64,000 nucleotides of DNA. Origin: Serilophus lunatus. Its lineage: Eukaryota; Chordata; Aves; Passeriformes; Eurylaimidae. The notes under the pieces are model-generated. The model did not search any database. It was given only the letters and a program-made list of their open reading frames with translations, and was not told where the DNA came from. The translations under genes and the position numbers were made by a program. Positions 23,346-37,120 of the stretch are shown piece by piece. The stretch covers positions 1,522,012 to 1,586,011 of the forward strand of contig VXBA01002143.1 of assembly GCA_013399895.1 (NCBI GenBank), read 5' to 3'. The stretch's first letter is position 1. Every line of letters starts with the position of its first letter.

Positions 23346-26300
23346 ACCATAAATGGCTGAAGGATAGCAGACTTTGCAGGAAGTATCATATATGCCTCTA
23401 CTATTGTGATATTCTCAAGGCATCTGTTTTTCGCTCCCATTTGAACTGGGATGCTGGGATAGACAGATGTTCACTCTGCTTCTGCGTACACCTTTATGAT
23501 CTGAACAAAATAAGTATTTGACAGACGCCATCATCTTTCAAGTCTTGGTTTCTTTGGACCTGAACATGAAAGCTGTCTGCATGGTGAGTATTCAATGGGC
23601 CAATGCAATAAGAAAAATTAGATAGGGAGGGAGGAGGATCTGTTCCCTGGTGCAATAAGCGTAACAAACGTGGGTTTCCTGAAAGTTAAAGAGTTGGAGT
23701 TTGATGTTAGACACATAAAGCTAGAGCAGTCCCACTGATCTCAAAGAAGTTACTTAGGATTGTCAGCAGAGTAGCAATCCTAAGAAGATCCTGAAGACAA
23801 CCATGGTATGGTAGGATGGTCAAGTGCAGGATGAGGTCCTGCCTCAAATTGGGTCCCAGTCTTCTTGTTCTGATATTTTTCCTTTAACAAGAATGCCTTC
23901 TGAACAGGTAGTTCCTATTAATCAGAGTCACAAGTTCTTACCTTTCTGGAATTGCCTCAAGAAAATATAAGCTCAGGAGACCTTAAAATAAAATTTATCT
24001 AGCCAAGTTTTTAAAAGAAGAAAGGACTACTGAGAGACCCAGGAGTTTAGATTCGACCTTTGTCGTGATCAAAACCTACAAAATTTTGATGTACTTTAGA
24101 TTTGAGTTTCAAAAAGGATAAATAAATAAGGAAGAGGAAGGGAAGGTTAAAATGGTTACATAGGAGGAGTGAGAACAGTGATGTACATGAAATGTGGATT
24201 GAACAGATGATCATCTTAGCTCATCTGTTTGGGGCTTTTTAGTGTTCAACAGTGTCTCAGACAAACAAGCAGTCTTGGACACCATGTGTAGTCAGTCAGA
24301 CAATCCCAGTACAGACCAACCTAAATTTTTTTGGCCAGAGGCCACCTCCAGGATGAGACAGGTCTTGCTGATCAGCTAGGTGTGGAATCTTCAAAAGTGG
24401 TTCAGCAACGCTCACCCATTTTATTGATAAGGATACAGAACATGAAAAGGATCCAGAGGTTCAGAAATTATCTTTAAATGCAAAAATAACTATCCTGTAC
24501 CTAGTCATATGACTATCTCAAGGGCTACACTCCCTAGTTCAGGTTCTATCAGAGAAAGCATTGCTTTCAAAGAAAGTGTCTTTAAAAATTGCACAGCAGC
24601 TGCCCTGTCTCTGCTAGTTTGCTGCTCCCTGCACAAGGCTCATCAGTGCCAAGGGATTCCTCGAGAAGACCTCACAGATTCCTTGACATATGAAGTATCT
24701 TCAGACAATGTGCAAAGTAAACCAGTGCAAGACTTTTCTACTCCATTTGCCCTGTAACAGTATCCAAGATTTTAACCTATTTGAAACTTACTCTGTAAAG
24801 GTAAATTTACCTCATTTGACCTTTTCTTGAATCATTTTTAAAGCAGCTCTCAATGGTATGTTTACATGCTTGACCTACAGACACTCATAATACCTCCTCC
24901 GTATTATTTCAAGGCATCCAGGACTCTTGCTACCGCACAATTTGCTTGTCAGTAGCTTCCAAAAGGTGACAGTACTACATAAAAGAGGATTCAGAGGACC
25001 TATTTACAAGCTCCCAGAGCACATAGTGTTATAAGGGGCCAAGGCCAGGGTCAAATTCTGTGAGTTGCACAGGGATTCAAGCACAAGGCTGCACTGCAGC
25101 CTAAGAACCCCCTTGTATCCTTTTTAAGTATGCAGATGTTGTAAGCAGTCTCTTAAATATTTCCATCAGAAACAGAAGTCCAAGTGAGAGCCAACACAGT
25201 ATGAACTATTGAGGCAGATCCTAGTGGGATGAATATTTTGAAGTCTCAGAATCTGAACCCCACCCAAGGAGCTTTGATCACCAGTTTCACTAGATGAACC
25301 GAGAACTGAATGCATAGGGAAGCTTGTGTACGGCCTAACACACAGTCCCCCTAGGGCAGGGTTAGGCCTTGCTGGTGGGATGGCACAGAGAAACCTGCAT
25401 TGCTTGCCTGCATAAACAAGCTGTAATAGCATTCACTGCCTTTCTACTCAGACAAACCACATTTAATTACCCTGCGTCCAAGTTACAGTAATCTGGATGC
25501 AGATAAATCTGAAGTAAATTGAAAGGAAATGGATTTTATGTTATAATGTAAAAAGGAAAAACACATTAAGATAAAGATGATTCGGTGGATTGGAAGAACC
25601 TTGTAAAAGATAATTGCATTCAAAACAGCAGCATCTTCAGCAGTGGAATTTCTGTCATGTGAAAGTTATAGCACCATTACACTGAGAAAAGTGTCCACAC
25701 CAGATTGGCTCCTTCTCCCTTTGTGTGGTGGTTCCTTGAGTTTCTCTAAAAGCCTCAGCTTCTGGCTTGACTGACACTAGCAAAGCCATTTCTCTAAGTC
25801 TCTGAATCTCACAGCCAGTCTCTGTATTTCTCTATGTCTCACATCCTCCTGGGAGGCAACATATGCTTCCCTTTTCCACCCCTTACGTGTTCAGATTGCA
25901 AATGCTCTGTCAGCAGTATAAGGACCTGACCCACACAGCAGGACAGTTTGCCACCTTCCCAGTCCCACCCTGCCTGTGATGCTGACTAGTCCCATCTAGC
26001 TTCATTCCACCATGAGAAGTAAATAAACCCTTGGCTAACACAGGTGCTCACTAGTGTTGTGCAGTGACTGAGCCACTCCGGTACGTGTCTCTGGAGAAAC
26101 AAGACCTGCTTTTACTGTTTGAGAGTAGTCACATGGGGATTTAATCACTGTTCCTAGTGGTGACATCTGAAATAGATGAAAAAGGGAGCCGAGCAGCCTG
26201 TGTATGCCCATCTGCAGCCAGCCAGTTTGTTAAGGCATTGTTCCATCCTTCCACAAAAATAGGAGCCAGCTCTCAAACAGTTCAACATCCCAGGCTGTTT

Positions 26301-29300
26301 TGATCCAGAGCTGTGTGTTAGCCTTGTTTTATTGCTGGCCACTGTGTTATGAGAGCAGAAACTCTCTCTAATTATAGAGTGTGAGTAAAAGGTTGCACCC
26401 TTCAGCAAGCACTCAGAAGCAAGGAGGTTATCATCCTTTTCTCCTGGATTGAGTATGACCCGAGTCTCTGTAGGCACTGCACCACACCTGTTGTCGCCCG
26501 CTTGTCACAAAAGCCAGTTACTGATGTGCTCTACTGTATAACTAGATCCCTGCTTGACATTTCTGCAGCACAGAACTTTGAATAAATACAAAAAAAGCAG
26601 AAAAATCCAGTGAGCCTCTGCCTTAGCTGGTCCAACAATGCTGAGTCTATTGTGTCTTCATGTCATCTTTGAGAGAGCGATGGTACAGATGGTAGGCAGC
26701 AGTAAGTCTGCTTGTTGTGCTCATGTAACATCAACTGTCTGAGCATGACACTGCCGTCCTTGTCTGAGGCCCTTCAAAAATAGATAGCTGCCTCATTCCA
26801 GCTTTATATTTACTCATGTTGTGAGAATGTATTCCTTATTTCTTCACTGAAAAGTGTATTTGACAACAGTGTTCCATGGTGGCAGGGCTGATCTCACCAT
26901 TTGCAAATTTACCTCTATCATAAGGATATATGATAGCAATACTGGGTCCCTGAATCACACACAACTTGCTTTATGATGGCTTTTCCTATGTTAGAGCCAG
27001 AAGGGGCTCTGATTCCCAGTGCTTTTGCCAGGATTTTTCTCATTCTTCAGTTTCCTGTTGACCATGTGACAACCACACTGTAGTGGTGCCACTCTGAACT
27101 GTAACAGTGTTAAGCATCTCTCTGAGTCTGGGTCTGTATCTTTCCTCAGGAAGTACTTTAGTAGTCAATCCAATAGATTGTGGAGTACAGATATTTCAGT
27201 GTCAGGTATATTGTATCCAGGAAGAATTGCTTGGACATGTATGTAATCCTCTTGGTGGCTGAGAATGAACTGGTTTTGAAATAGGTCTTTTATACCTTTT
27301 CAGAGTCAGCCGTATCTATGGGAAGAGTTTTTGCTTCTGACACTTGTTCACTTCAGCCTCCTTAACCCCTAGGCATGGTTGGTGCACAGCACATCTGATT
27401 CCTCATGGTTATTTGCCTGCGTTCCTTTTGGGATTACAGGAAGATCAATGGTGCATTCAGTGTGCTGTAAGCCTTGCTGCCATCCTCCTGTTTATCAGAG
27501 CCCATATCTGTTGAGGAGTTGTCTGTGCTGGGGCCCTCTTGAAATCCAGGCCTGGCAAAAACAGCATCTTCCTCAATGTCTACAACTTTGACTGCTGTAG
27601 TCATATCTTTGGTGCTCCATACAGACCACCCTTTAAACTCTTGCTCTATTTTTTTTCTCTTTAGGGTTTTGCAGAGACCTGTATTTCTGTTCATATTCCA
27701 TTCACAGTAATCTTACTATTTCATTCGTGGTAATCCTACTATTTCTGCTACTTACATCTAGATATTTGACAAGCTTCATCAGCTTCCTTGATGCCACTGA
27801 CCTTCTGATGCCAGCATGAAACTCCTTTGGCTCTTCTCTTTGATTTTTTCAGTTTCTGAATACCTTTGATGTAACCCTTTGAACATATTTTTCTTTCTAT
27901 CTGGCTCTGTTAACTTCTCTTTCAGGCATATTATTTCCATCATAAGAAATAGACAGTTTTGCTTGTTCATCTGGAAAGTTACTCCAAGCCACCAGTCATA
28001 TAATTCATCTGTTCTTTCCCATATTCAAATACAACCTCTGTAGACCTAAGTATCATCAACCTTGCTGTTATTTTCCTGAGGGTATGGGTAAATATGTAAG
28101 AACCTGAATGACAGTCAGAGGAAGGGATGTTTCCTAGAAAGGGTATTGAACACATGCCAATGACCACTGTTTTTCTAAAGACTTGTGCTGGAAGCCTACT
28201 GATACATCATGTTCAAGTAACATATTTCAGGATAACAAAAAATATTCCCTTTAGCTTATCAGGAACTAAAGAAAGACTTAATTTTATCTATTTCACCTAT
28301 GAGAGCAAATAGCTACTTAATTGACTTTTCTCCTTGCTCATTGACTCCTATATGTGGTAAGTCCATCTGGATACACTTTTGGCCATTGAATAAATGCAGA
28401 ATAAACTTCCCTGTGTGCAGCTTTCTGCTGTGTTCCCACAATCCGCCCTTGCGGTACCCAGCACCAAAGCAGCCCCACATGGTTAAGCACATTGCAAGGA
28501 AACACAGCTCAGGGCTGCACACTCATGTGCTCCATAGGGATGGGTCAGGCACTGCAGTCGCGTGTGCCAAGGATGGATATTTTGGTTGTTAAACTCTAAC
28601 AAAACTCTACTGAGCGAGTGCCATTGGGATTTACTCTCTGGTTTTCTTTGGAGACTCACAATCTGGCCAAACTGGGACAGTTTTTCAGGGTATGACAGAA
28701 GCCGTATCCCCTGCAGTGGAGTTCCCTTCAAGCCAAATTTCTAATCTCTGTTCCACAGAAAATTTAGATCTCAAAGAAAGGCACTGCTAGTCAATTTTAA
28801 ACCACAGATACATCTGTTTCTTTTTCTCTAACCTCCTTCTGAGGAACTGCTTTTGAGCTGCTTTAGATTAAACTCAGCTCCCTCAACCCAAACCACCAGA
28901 GACATCCACTGGGGCAGATCTCAGCCTCAAGGGTTACATTCAGTTAGGTTGTAAGACACTGGGAACAGATCCTTATAATGCAACCAGCCTTGTAGAAAGT
29001 AATGTCAAAAACTACTTTTTTCTTGTTTTCTACAACTAGCTGTAGCAGAAAGCAAATAAAGAGCTGAAAACAATAACCTATTGGTCACTACCTATGAGCA
29101 ATGCTAAGGACCCTATTTCTGCCACATTAATTTTTCTGTTTTTTCATTAAGCCAGCTACTACCATGAACCTTTCTCCTTTCAACGCTTGCGTGCACCCAC
29201 CAGTGCATTAATCCATAGAAATCACTTCTTGTGGTTGCTTGATGGATGAATTCAGCAGAGACGTGTCCTGCTAATACATCAATGGTGCGCAGTTAGGCCA

Positions 29301-31514
29301 GGCTCAAGGGGACTGCTTTCTAATGATAGACAAGAAAGTTGCCACTCTATGTGTGAGATGGATGCCCCATGAGGAGAGGTGTAGAGAGGAGACGGGATGT
29401 GCTGCTCATGCAAATTTTCTACATTAGATTAGCTGCCAGCAACAACGCAGAAAAGCGGGTTGCTCCCAACTGCTAGGATTCAAAAGGAAAGGGAGACAAA
29501 GGAGCAGTGCTGGATGGTCCTATGATTCCTTCACCTTGTTTAACAACTCCCTGGAGAAGAATAACTGATGACCACTGAAACCAAACAGATCCGGTCTGAA
29601 AGGAGCACGTACCTGCCTCACTTGGAGTGGAAGATACCAACCAAGCGGGGATTTTATCCACAGGAAAGAGCTCCACCTGTGTGATTGAAATAAGTTGTGA
29701 GACACTAAGAAAGATTTCTAAAGCTTGCATGAGCATAAGCACTGCTTGTACTCGTTGCTTTTGCAATTTATTTATTTCTATTTCTATTGGTGTGAACAGG
29801 TTGCTGGTTTTGATATGTTTCATGTTTTTTGGCTTCCTCTCTTAGAGGCACTGGAGTCATGCACCTTGGAGTTAGGCACCCACATACACATAAATAAACT
29901 TGCTGGATGGGTAGGGGATGATGGACATTGTTGGTGGGATCTGTTGTGTGCCACTTCTGAAAGTAAGACAGGGCCACTAATGCAGCACTAGAAATCCGAC
30001 TGGAAATGACTTTCTGAAAGTCTTGGTCAGGATCAGGTCTCATGTTTTGCAAAACTCTCCTCTGCCTCCAGACTGATTATATTTCTTTGGTGTATTTATT
30101 ATAACCTGTGTGCAATCAGTCCTCGTGATGAATATCTCTTTAAAAGACCAACAACTATTACGCATGTGCTACCTGCTCAATGGAAAAGAACCAGTGAATC
30201 TCATTTCTTCACTTGCCAAAGAGTCCCCTGCCTCTCTTTCCATCGTTACATTTCTGGAAGCTCTTTTCTTCTTTTTTTTTTTTTTATTTTATTTTAGTCC
30301 TGGTGTCCCCTGAGCTCTGTGATTGCATTTAAAACAGACACAACGACATTATGAAGCATTAAACTAATGGCATTTGAGACCATTTTTCTCCCATAAACCA
30401 TTATGACATCCCTGGAATGGCTGGCAGAGGGCTGAGCACCAGCGCCGCCATCCAGGGCTGCATCCCTCTCTGCCACTTGGTACCCACTTTGGGATTCGAG
30501 GTGCCATCTCCTGTGCTGCTCTCGCTGTAACAGCCCCCAAGAAAGCTGTTTTGATCTTCAGATGAGTTGTTTGGCATGACCATAATGACAAATACGTGAA
30601 TGGGGGGTTAACCATGAATTGCAAAGTACCCATCAAATCCCCAAGGTGGAGAGGAATATATCTTCTTTCACACCCTTTTGATGTATAGTTAATTACACGA
30701 ATCTGGAACTGTTACCATGTGCAAACACAGTGAAAATTGACTTTCTAAGCCATCCCTGGCCCCTCTGCATATGTTGCTTACTCTAGCCCAATATCATGCT
30801 CTGTCTGTACACACACAAATATATAATCAGTTCTGGCTTAGACCCTTTTTTTTGATAATCCAGTGCTATAAAACGTTAGAGGAAAAGAACGGAATGTAAC
30901 ATCCTTCAGGCCTGATGCAGTTTTTTAAAAAGAAGAAAAAATCCTTATTTTATATTGGTTGTTCTTTCTCTTGCCTGAATAAAAGCTTTAGCACAGCTTG
31001 AAAGGGTTGCATGTGCTGAAATGTAGCCCAAGGATATGTGTTATTATCCATCCCCTCTTGACCAGCAGGGTCTCGGCTCTCTCTCCCTTTCAGCCTTTTG
31101 TTTGAACAGATGGGATTGGGGAACGAAGGGAAAGAAAGGCAGTCTGTTCTCATTAACGCTCCCAGTACACAAACACAAACCTGAGCACAGGGGACCTACA
31201 GAACAGGACTGCTTCCACTCCATACACATCCACTGAGACCATATGTACCCACACACAAAGGCAGACAGAAGACCCACATTGAGCCAGCTACTAGGCATTT
31301 ACCAAGGATGACTCCTCACCAACTATATAAAAAAATCATTTTTTTTTCAAAAGCACTTATAGGTCATTCCTTTTTATTCAGCTGCCCAATTTAAAAAAAT
31401 AACCTTCACCGATGTGATGTTGAGGCTGTCTTAAAGGAAAGATTGTCATTAAATGAGCCTAACACCTGAGCTGGGGGGCATTTTTTTGTCTTGATCTGAT
31501 TGAGCTATGTGAAG
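23346..31514. other. intergenic spacer, nothing recognised
   Basis: About 8 kb of AT-rich unique sequence with no recognisable gene, RNA gene or repeat longer than a few tens of bases. A 23-bp tandem duplication lies at 27699-27744 and a T-rich run at about 30272-30296. All open frames are short and unrelated to any protein I know. Confidence 0.5.
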
Positions 31515-31720
31515 AGTTTTCAGGCTGAACCTGCCAGATCAGGGACAAGGTTCATCTAGCCCAATCTCCTAGCAAAGGCCAAGGCTACTTTTCCTGAAAA
31601 AGGTTCTCAAAAACTTGCTGTTGTCCATGATGGACTACCTGTCCATTAAGAAGATCTTATGAACTCTGTGGCCAGGGTAACACTTCAAAAGTGAGTCCTT
31701 CAGTTTCTGTCACGGGTCTT
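31515..31720 (-). mobile_element. possible ancient CR1-L-type fragment, minus orientation
   Basis: The text CAGGGACAAGGTTCATCTAGCCCAATCTCC, split over 31541-31570, followed by TCCATGATGGACTACCTGTCC and AATGACC-type remnants, resembles the reverse complement of the 3' end of old CR1-L elements of birds and reptiles. It is heavily decayed, and the call rests on a few short matches from memory. Confidence 0.45.
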
Positions 31721-34440
31721 GCACATTTTTCCATATCTCCTGATAGATCTCTTGGAATGACCATTTAAACAAATATTTGATGCTTCTTTTGAATCAGGCA
31801 TAGTCATTGGCCTTAGTGATCTCCTGTCACAGTGAATGCCTGCACAGGCAGCTTATAAGGAAACCTCTTCCAGCAAAGCTTGACTCCTTGCTTTGGAGAA
31901 GGGCAAACAGCTCCAAGCTCTGCAGCCGAATGGCTCATCAGCCCACAGCAGCTGAGTAGAGGTCACTGCCCACAGCCTCTGACAAACTCAAAGCCACTTG
32001 AAATAGTGAAGATGGAGAGGTGAGGTGGCTCCCTCAGACCCCCACCGCATGTCATACATCCATCCCATGTGTGGGGCATGCATAGATGGCTACCAAGGTG
32101 TGGCTGGCTTGTGACACCTCATTAAGCTGCTGTATTGCAGGTGCACACTGAGTTCAAACAACGCTTGGAGCTGCAGCAGAGCAGGTCTCTGTCCAAGCAT
32201 GGAAAGCTCCTCCTGGTACAGAATTTCCCCAATTCCTCTTCCTGAGTGGTGACCATCACTGCAGTGAGGAAAGGGCTTTCAGGCAACTCAAGTCTCCCTG
32301 CCTCTTCCTTCCTCTCCAGGTCAGCTCTGGCTCCACATGTGCTCACCTGCCCTCCCCAGGGTCTGAAAGGAGGATGTGCCAGACACCTGCAGCTGCTTAA
32401 GAAAGACGAACCAGATCAGAATCATGACAGGCAGCTGGGTGGCTCTGAAACATGCACTGGTGAAATGAGTTAGGAACCAGTTCTCCAGATAGGACCTTTG
32501 GTTAAACCCCTTGACTGAGCTTTGTAGTTGATCATTTTTCCCCAGGAGCCTCACTATACCCTAATGAACATCGTGTCTTTATTTAGCTGTCTGGTAACTA
32601 AGTGAATGAAGCCCCAGAGTGGCTCTCCTCCTGCTCCAGTAGGCTGCTGTGAGCTGGAGACATGGCAGGCTCTTTCCTCAAGTGAAAGGAGGAAACACCC
32701 GTGTATTACGTCCAGCATCGGGTAGATCTATATTTCATTACAGCCCCGGGCATTTGACATGTAGTCTCGAGAAAAGAGAGCTGTCATTTTTTCCCCAGGT
32801 ATCATGAGTGTAGGGAATGCAGACCAGGAAATGAAATGGTTCTCCCCGCAGGGCTGTTTGCAGAAGATCACAGGGGAGCCAGGGCAGAGAAGCATTAGTA
32901 CCTCTGCTTGCAGGCTCTCACATGCTCTCTGGGCATGCAGAGGCAGCTTTCCATAGCCGCACACCTCCTCTGAACATCAGCGCACTGACACGAGCTCTTC
33001 GGGTTGTTGCCAGCGGACAAGTGGTTGGAAAGGCACCCGCTGCCAGCTTTTTACCATGCACAAATTGCTCAGTTTTCACGAATAAGAGCAGCAGGGGCAG
33101 AGCCCAAAAGCAGCCCCTGTGCTACCCCACCATGGACTGCTGCAGAGTGAGCTAAAGGCTTACAAGCAGCAATGTGGGTGGTGGGTTCATATTGCCAATG
33201 AGCTACACCATGAAGGTGGAGGTCCCCACACCACCCACCTCAGCCCAACTGCTCTTATTAGCTGAAGCACAGCCTGTGTCCTGAAGCAGCACCGCTTCGG
33301 TGGGGTGCAGAGCACAACTAATGAACACTGAGGGGCCCAAACCAGCAGAGAGCAAGTGCAGCACAGATCTCCTGGGATCACAATCAGTGACAGTAGCACA
33401 GGTAGCACAGGAAAAGGAGCCAAGACCAGGACACATCACTTGGTATAAAGTGAGGTTCAGGAGAAACGCCCATATCATGGCAGCACACCTTCCAGTGCTC
33501 CCAGCACAGGACTGGGGCTACAGCACACCATTATCTGCAGCTATCAACAGTCTCTCTTGGAGTTAGCAAGAAATAGTAATCCTTTCAGCCAGACCATAAC
33601 AACCTGTTTACAAGGGAAGAAAATAGTGGGTGGGGAAACAACCCCCAAAAAATCAAAACATAAGAGTAGGAAGGGTTAGCTGAAGTCTAGGAGTATTGTT
33701 TCTAAGAGTATTGTCTTTCTGGTAGAGGCAATTCTACAAATTCAACTCTTGTGTTCACCCCTTACTGAAGAGCAGCCTGGAATTTGAAGTTACAAATCTA
33801 GCAACAACTCTTTGCAAAGAAACAAGTTTCAGATCAATGAAAATATTTTGCTTTACCTTAAAAACAAAGCCTAAGAGAGAAACTGCTTGAAAATGAACTA
33901 TTAATACAGAGTATTTCAATAACTTGGAGATGTTCCACCTTTAAATTATGTATGAGGGCAAAAGTGCCTGTATACAATGAAAAGGATCTCACAGTACCAC
34001 TGCAAAATCAGCAAATGGCTTGGGCTTCACTTAAGTTGTGTCACAGGAAAATTGATCGAATTTGTCTCTGTATTTCCTAAATGTCCCAAAGATATAACTT
34101 TTCCCTACACAGCTGCTACTAGCCATGCTTGGAAACAGGATGCTGACAGACAGCTCTTTTGGGCCAATATAGTTGTCACAAAATTGCGTATGATGTTTTG
34201 CTCTATCACGTACAAGAGAATCTCTTTCAGATCATCTGTGCCTCAGAGCTCAGGACAGCACTGTGCTACTTGAGGCTGCAGTGCCACTGGAGAGATCAAG
34301 CTTTGTCTTTGTGCCATCAGACAAACCACTGCCTGAGCTCCATTCTCCGACACATCGACTGTCAGCAGCTGGATGCACCCTGCTGCACCCCAGCTCTCAC
34401 ATTATCTCACCTTGCAGTGCCACCCACATTCTGCACTGCA
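31721..34440. other. intergenic spacer
   Basis: About 2.7 kb with moderate GC content and no recognised gene or repeat. Overlapping short frames on both strands (for example around 33187-33566) show no recognisable domains. Confidence 0.5.
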
Positions 34441-34640
34441 TTAGGAGGAAGGTGGCCAGCAGATTGAGAGAAACTATTAACCCGGTCTACCCAGTGCTGA
34501 TGAGACTGTGCCTAGATATTTTGTCCTGTTTGGATCCCCCAAGTTCCAGAGGGACATTGAGAAAGATGGAAGCATCAACTGAGACGGTGAGGAGCCTGGA
34601 GCACATGAAATGTAAGAAAAGGTTATAGGAACTGGGCCTG
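34441..34640 (+). mobile_element. CR1 LINE fragment (ORF2 3' part)
   Basis: The sequence GAAGGTGGCCAGCAGATTGAG, then AACCCGGTCTACCCAGTGCTG, then GAGCCTGGAGCACATGAAATG follows the conserved end of CR1 ORF2 (the part encoding the LEHL-like motif). The frame is broken by substitutions and indels. Sequence to about 34780 may be further decayed CR1. Confidence 0.65.
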
Positions 34641-36507
34641 TACTCTGATGAAGAGGGACTACTAGGCAATATACAAGAGCAGCCTACACTTATTTCAGAC
34701 AGAGCTCCAAAGATGATGGAGCCAAACCCTCATGGAGTCATAGTCACCCCTAGACAGTGGAGACAATGCAGAGAGCATTTCAGTGTGACACTTTGTAAAA
34801 ACAGGAGGGGCTGTTCTGGAGTCAGAGCTGCTGCAGGCAGAATGCAACTGCTCTCTCTCCTAAGTTTTCCTGGGATCAATAACCAGAGGTCTCAGTTCAA
34901 GTCAAGGGTCAAGTGTTTTTATTGAGCTTAAGAAGTTGGGATAAGTCCTCTGTGAAACACAGTTGGGATAACTCTAGCTGTGCAGAGGTCTTTTTAAACT
35001 GGTCCTGCTCTAGTTTTTCATAATGTCCTTTGGTCTCTCCACATAATTCCCCTCCAAATGGATGTGGGACCATGACCATCCTAACTCATCTACGATGTTT
35101 AAACACAGTTAACACAAAGGGGCTGGAGACAGCGAGTAAAATATCATATGCCCAAGTCCAAAGCCAAAACTTCCCTTTCTCTGAACTCTGCAGAACTGTG
35201 GATATGGATGGAGACCTGAATTTTGTGTCTGGCTGATCGAAATGCTCCTAAGTGGCAATTGATAGGGGAGGATGGGCTGACTACTGGACTGCAACAGATA
35301 GTTACTGCCAGTTCCCAGTAGTTCAGCTCTGCCTAGCCTGCCACTTGCTCTGTTCTCACTGAAATAGCTGTAGGCTGGGATGTTCAGCTGGAATAGATCT
35401 TCAGCTTTGCTGCTTGGACCAATTTCTACCTGACAGCTCACTCTTGCTCCCAGTTACACATATACCCAGTGCACTCAGTATAACTTTGTCACAGACTGAC
35501 ACACACTGGGTTTTAAGTGACAAGTGAAAGGAGCAGCAGAATGGGATGGGTAAAGAGGTCTGCCTGAAGATGGGCTCCACTTTGCTCCTTGCTCCAGGAT
35601 CCACATCCATGTCATCAGTAGCCACAAGAGCTCAGCTCCCCAGCAGCTGGCTCTATGTGTTTGTATTCAAGCCTTGTGTGTGAATGTGATTTATGGTTCT
35701 CAAGAAAAACTAGGTCCTTTGGTCCCAGACGGTGGGTGCATAGGGAGGACAGCAGAGGGAACAAGCCTCCCATCTTGCAATCCAAAACGAAATCAGAGGG
35801 CTCGGCAGCCGGCAGTACTGGCAGGAGGAGCAGCGGCCCCTCCATTCTGTCTGGACTATTTCCCAGAAGGGACGGCAAGGCCTGTGTAATCAGGCTCAGC
35901 TGGTAATCAGGCAAAGTCCAAACTAGCATAAAGACTAAATTATCCCTTAGTCCTTCCAGCTCAGGGGAAAGGATATTGATAGGGGAGGCGAGGATGGCTG
36001 CTGGATTGCAGCTGCCAGCACCAGCCCATGCAGACAGAGAAATATCTTTCCACCTAACCTGCCTCTCGCCTCATTGTTATTTAAATAGCCGGCGCCTGGC
36101 GTGCAAAGGGCACATGCAAATCCCAGCGCCCCGCTCAGCCGCACACCAGCATCGCTGCGGGCACCCTGCGGCCCTCGGGGGGAAATAACGCCATCTGTGC
36201 CCGGCAGCGCTGCCTCGACACCCCGCTGCTCCCCGCCGCTGCCGGGCGCCAGGACTCTCTTCTCCCTCCGGTCTACAAAAAGGGGGAGCGATGCCAGGCT
36301 GTCTGAATTGGTGTGAAACGTGGGCCCGACAGAACAGGCTAAACTTGAGTCCAGCTGGCCGTGTAACCTCGCTTCCATCAGTGCTGGAAGAGTGCTCGAC
36401 ACCCCACCGTGAGAAAGGTGGGGATGTGCTTTGCTGCTGCTTTCAGCCTTGGGAGAAGGGTTTATCACACCTTTTGGAACTCAGATCTCTCCCTGTTCTA
36501 CAGTCGG
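34641..36507. other. spacer containing a GC-rich islet
   Basis: No gene is recognised. The left part is AT-balanced unique sequence. The right part (about 36070-36290) is abruptly CpG-rich. The longest open frame in it, 173 codons on the minus strand (35947-36468), overlaps other-frame ORFs on both strands and has no recognisable domain. Confidence 0.5.
36070..36290. promoter_or_regulatory. small CpG-rich islet with octamer and TATA-like motif
   Basis: A CpG-rich patch of about 220 bp in the NHLH2-CASQ2 spacer. It contains a perfect octamer (ATGCAAAT, 36114-36121) and a palindromic AT box TATTTAAATA (36078-36087). On the minus strand these would sit in the order octamer, then TATA-like box about 30 bp downstream. 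Whether this is an active promoter is unknown; no coding sequence I recognise lies downstream on either strand. Confidence 0.3.
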
Positions 36508-36775
36508 GGGAGGTTTAGGTTGGATATGAGGAGAAACTTTTTCACAATGAGAGTGATTTCCCACTGGAATGGGCTTCCCAGGGAGGTGGTGGAGTCACCA
36601 TCCCTGGATGTGTTTAAGGATAGGTTAGATTATGAACTTAGTGGCATGGTTTAGATGGTTTAGATGGTATAGATGTTAGACTGATGTTGGATAGGTTGTT
36701 AACCTAGGTAAAGGTTGGACTTGATGATCTCCACTGTCTTTTCCAACCTTATTAATTCTGTATGTAATTCTGTGT
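36508..36775 (+). mobile_element. CR1 LINE fragment (3' end)
   Basis: Hallmark CR1 3' phrases in sense order: AGGTTTAGGTTGGATATGAG, GAAACTTTTTCACAATGAGA, GGCTTCCCAGGGAGGTGGTG, ACCATCCCTGGATGTGTTTA, GGTTGGACTTGATGATCTCC and TTTTCCAACCTTATTAATTC. The terminal hexamers have decayed to ATTCTGTATGTAATTCTGTG. It contains a short internal GGTTTAGAT repeat (36649-36675). Confidence 0.9.
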
Positions 36776-37120
36776 GTAATCAAAGCCGTCAAAGTTACAT
36801 GGCCGTATTTAAATCACAAGATTTAATTGACATAAATAAGATTTTTATTTGGTTGGGAGGGGGTGAGCTGTTTTTATGTTTTGGTGTCTGGCCCTTTAAA
36901 ACCCTGCCATGGATCACGGCTTCAGCCCGCCCTCTTGCAACTGCCGGGGCCGGGGGGGAGTCTTAGGGCTTGAAGATGGAAAGGCAAGATCTGAATTTCA
37001 CACTAGTGGTTACCTCCAAAGTCCTCTGGTTCCTAGCCATTCCTTCTCATGTTTGTCATCTGTGCAAACATTGTTTGTGTGGACCATTCTGGAGCCCAGA
37101 CCTGGTCCTGGTTAAAACAA

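Noticed and set aside
35947..36468. 173-codon minus-strand open frame
   Set aside because: It spans a CpG-rich islet where stop codons are scarce, overlaps plus-strand frames, and shows no domain, signal or codon pattern of a real protein.
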